Assembly: GCA_902761685.1 (NCBI GenBank)
Contig: CACWLI010000003.1
Coordinates: 1-64,000 of the forward strand
DNA: 64,000 bases
Direction of reading: 5' to 3'
Origin: an uncultured Erysipelotrichaceae bacterium
Lineage (GTDB): Bacteria > Bacillota_I > Bacilli_A > RF39 > UBA660
The notes beneath the pieces are model-generated. The model was not told where the DNA came from and made no database searches. It saw only the letters and a program-made list of their open reading frames with translations. Each line of letters starts with the position of its first letter. The stretch's first letter is position 1. The position numbers and the translations under genes were made by a program. Shown here piece after piece: positions 63,292 through 64,000 of the stretch.

Positions 63292-63687
63292 ATGTATATA
63301 GATAAATTAAAAAAACTTAATAAAAAAGCAATAATTAATGGAGATATACCAGTATCTTGTTTAATAGTTAAAAATGGAAAAATTATTAGCAAAGGATATA
63401 ATAAAAAATATAAAACTAACAATCCATTAGCACATGCAGAAATAATTGCAATAAAAAAAGCATGTAAAAAACTAAAAACGCCAAATTTAATAGAATGTGA
63501 AATGTATGTTACATTAAAACCTTGTTCAATGTGTCAAGAAATTATAAAAGAATCAAAAATTAAAAAAGTATATTATATACTGGATAAAACAAAAATAGTT
63601 AAAAATAAAATAGAATTTAAAAAATTAGAAATAGATAATAAATATTTTATAGATGAATTAAAAAAATTTTTTTTAAATAAAAGATAG
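63292..63687 (+). CDS. tadA: tRNA adenosine(34) deaminase
   Basis: Zinc deaminase that makes inosine in tRNA-Arg(ACG). HAE (PLAHAEIIAIKKA) and PCSMC zinc motifs are present. 131 residues, slightly short. GAGG lies seven bases before the ATG. Confidence 0.9.
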   Translation: MYIDKLKKLNKKAIINGDIPVSCLIVKNGKIISKGYNKKYKTNNPLAHAEIIAIKKACKKLKTPNLIECEMYVTLKPCSMCQEIIKESKIKKVYYILDKTKIVKNKIEFKKLEIDNKYFIDELKKFFLNKR

Positions 63688-63729
63688 AGAATATCATATT
63701 AATTTGATATAATATTTTAGGAGGTTTTT

Positions 63730-64000
63730 ATGGCATATATATCATTATACAGAAAATATAGACCAAAAAGATTTTTAGATGTTATTGGGCAAGAAATTGT
63801 TGTTAAAACATTAATTAATAGTGTGAAATATAATAAAATTTGTCATGCTTATATTTTTAATGGTCCAAGAGGAACAGGAAAAACAAGTATAGCTAAAATT
63901 TTTGCAAAAGCAGTTAATTGTGAAAATTTTAATAATGATATTTGTGAAAAATGTGATAATTGTATAACAAAAAGTGAAGAATTAATAGATATAATTGAAT
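63730..64000 (+). CDS. dnaX: DNA polymerase III tau/gamma subunit (N-terminal part, cut by window edge)
   Basis: Clamp-loader ATPase. Only 90 codons are in the window: MAYISLYRKYRPKRFLDVIGQ, Walker A GPRGTGKTS and the zinc-binding CEKCDNC are visible. GGAGG precedes the ATG. Confidence 0.96.
   Translation, partial: MAYISLYRKYRPKRFLDVIGQEIVVKTLINSVKYNKICHAYIFNGPRGTGKTSIAKIFAKAVNCENFNNDICEKCDNCITKSEELIDIIE

Noticed and set aside
1..64000. CRISPR arrays, insertion sequences, tRNA genes
   Set aside because: No regularly spaced repeats, transposase genes with terminal inverted repeats, or tRNA cloverleafs were seen in a by-eye reading; a tRNAscan or repeat search could overturn this.

Overview
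The window looks like a stretch of chromosome around the replication origin of a very AT-rich, low-GC Gram-positive bacterium (Bacillota, most likely class Bacilli, perhaps one of the uncultured gut-type lineages; this placement is inference). Evidence: the gene order rpmH-rnpA-yidC-jag-mnmE-mnmG-rsmG-noc beside dnaA-dnaN-recF-gyrB-gyrA is the classic Bacillus-type origin; rpoE (delta), prfA-prmC-spoIIR, murA and rpmE also keep Bacillus-like company; a ComK homologue is present; TGA is a stop (agrB and recF end in TGA), so the mycoplasma code is excluded. The cell envelope is that of a walled cell (MurA, class A PBP), and spoIID, spoIIQ and spoIIR point to endospore formation or a remnant of it. 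An [FeFe]-hydrogenase-like protein fits an anaerobe.

Layout. 1-4 kb: secA (cut by the left edge), a signal-peptidase-like membrane protein, hpf, cold-shock protein. 4.2-7 kb: a complete Agr quorum-sensing module built as two convergent units, agrBD (+) and agrAC (-). 7-20.3 kb: minus-strand block with spoIIQ-spoIID, rpiB, a phosphoglycerate-mutase-like pseudoenzyme, a calcium-type P-ATPase, HtrA, an Abi_2 HEPN protein, and rplM-rpsI behind an L13 leader. 20.5-25 kb: plus-strand genes for a repeat-containing surface protein, dusB, a permease and a zinc peptidase. 25-31.4 kb: rpsF-ssb-rpsR, argS, a large structured RNA followed by a DxxxD four-helix membrane protein (read here as OLE RNA plus OapA), and typA. 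31.5-38 kb: accessory region with three small Xre regulators, a Fic protein, two copies of an unrecognised structured leader RNA whose two 7-nt hairpin loops are perfectly complementary, and a rubredoxin-ferredoxin-hydrogenase fusion with altered active-site residues. 38-47.7 kb: rpmE, murA, spoIIR, prmC, prfA, rpoE, a class A PBP, an SPFH protein and noc. 47.7-64 kb: rsmG-mnmG-mnmE-jag-yidC-rnpA-rpmH, a bipartite oriC around dnaA, dnaN, comK, recF, gyrB, gyrA, Noc- and ParB-binding sites, SRP RNA, tadA and the start of dnaX.

How it works together: the right half is housekeeping (replication start, topology, origin segregation and nucleoid occlusion, protein secretion, tRNA modification). The signals that most deserve attention are the paired kissing-loop leader RNAs near 34.1 and 34.9 kb with their shared palindromic promoter, the OLE-type RNA at 28.6-29.1 kb, comK inserted in the dnaN-recF interval behind 10-bp phased repeats, the clustered Noc-binding and parS sites after gyrA, and three proteins that keep a known fold but have lost catalytic residues (the iPGM-like, SipW-like and SpoIIQ-like proteins; the hydrogenase is a partial case).
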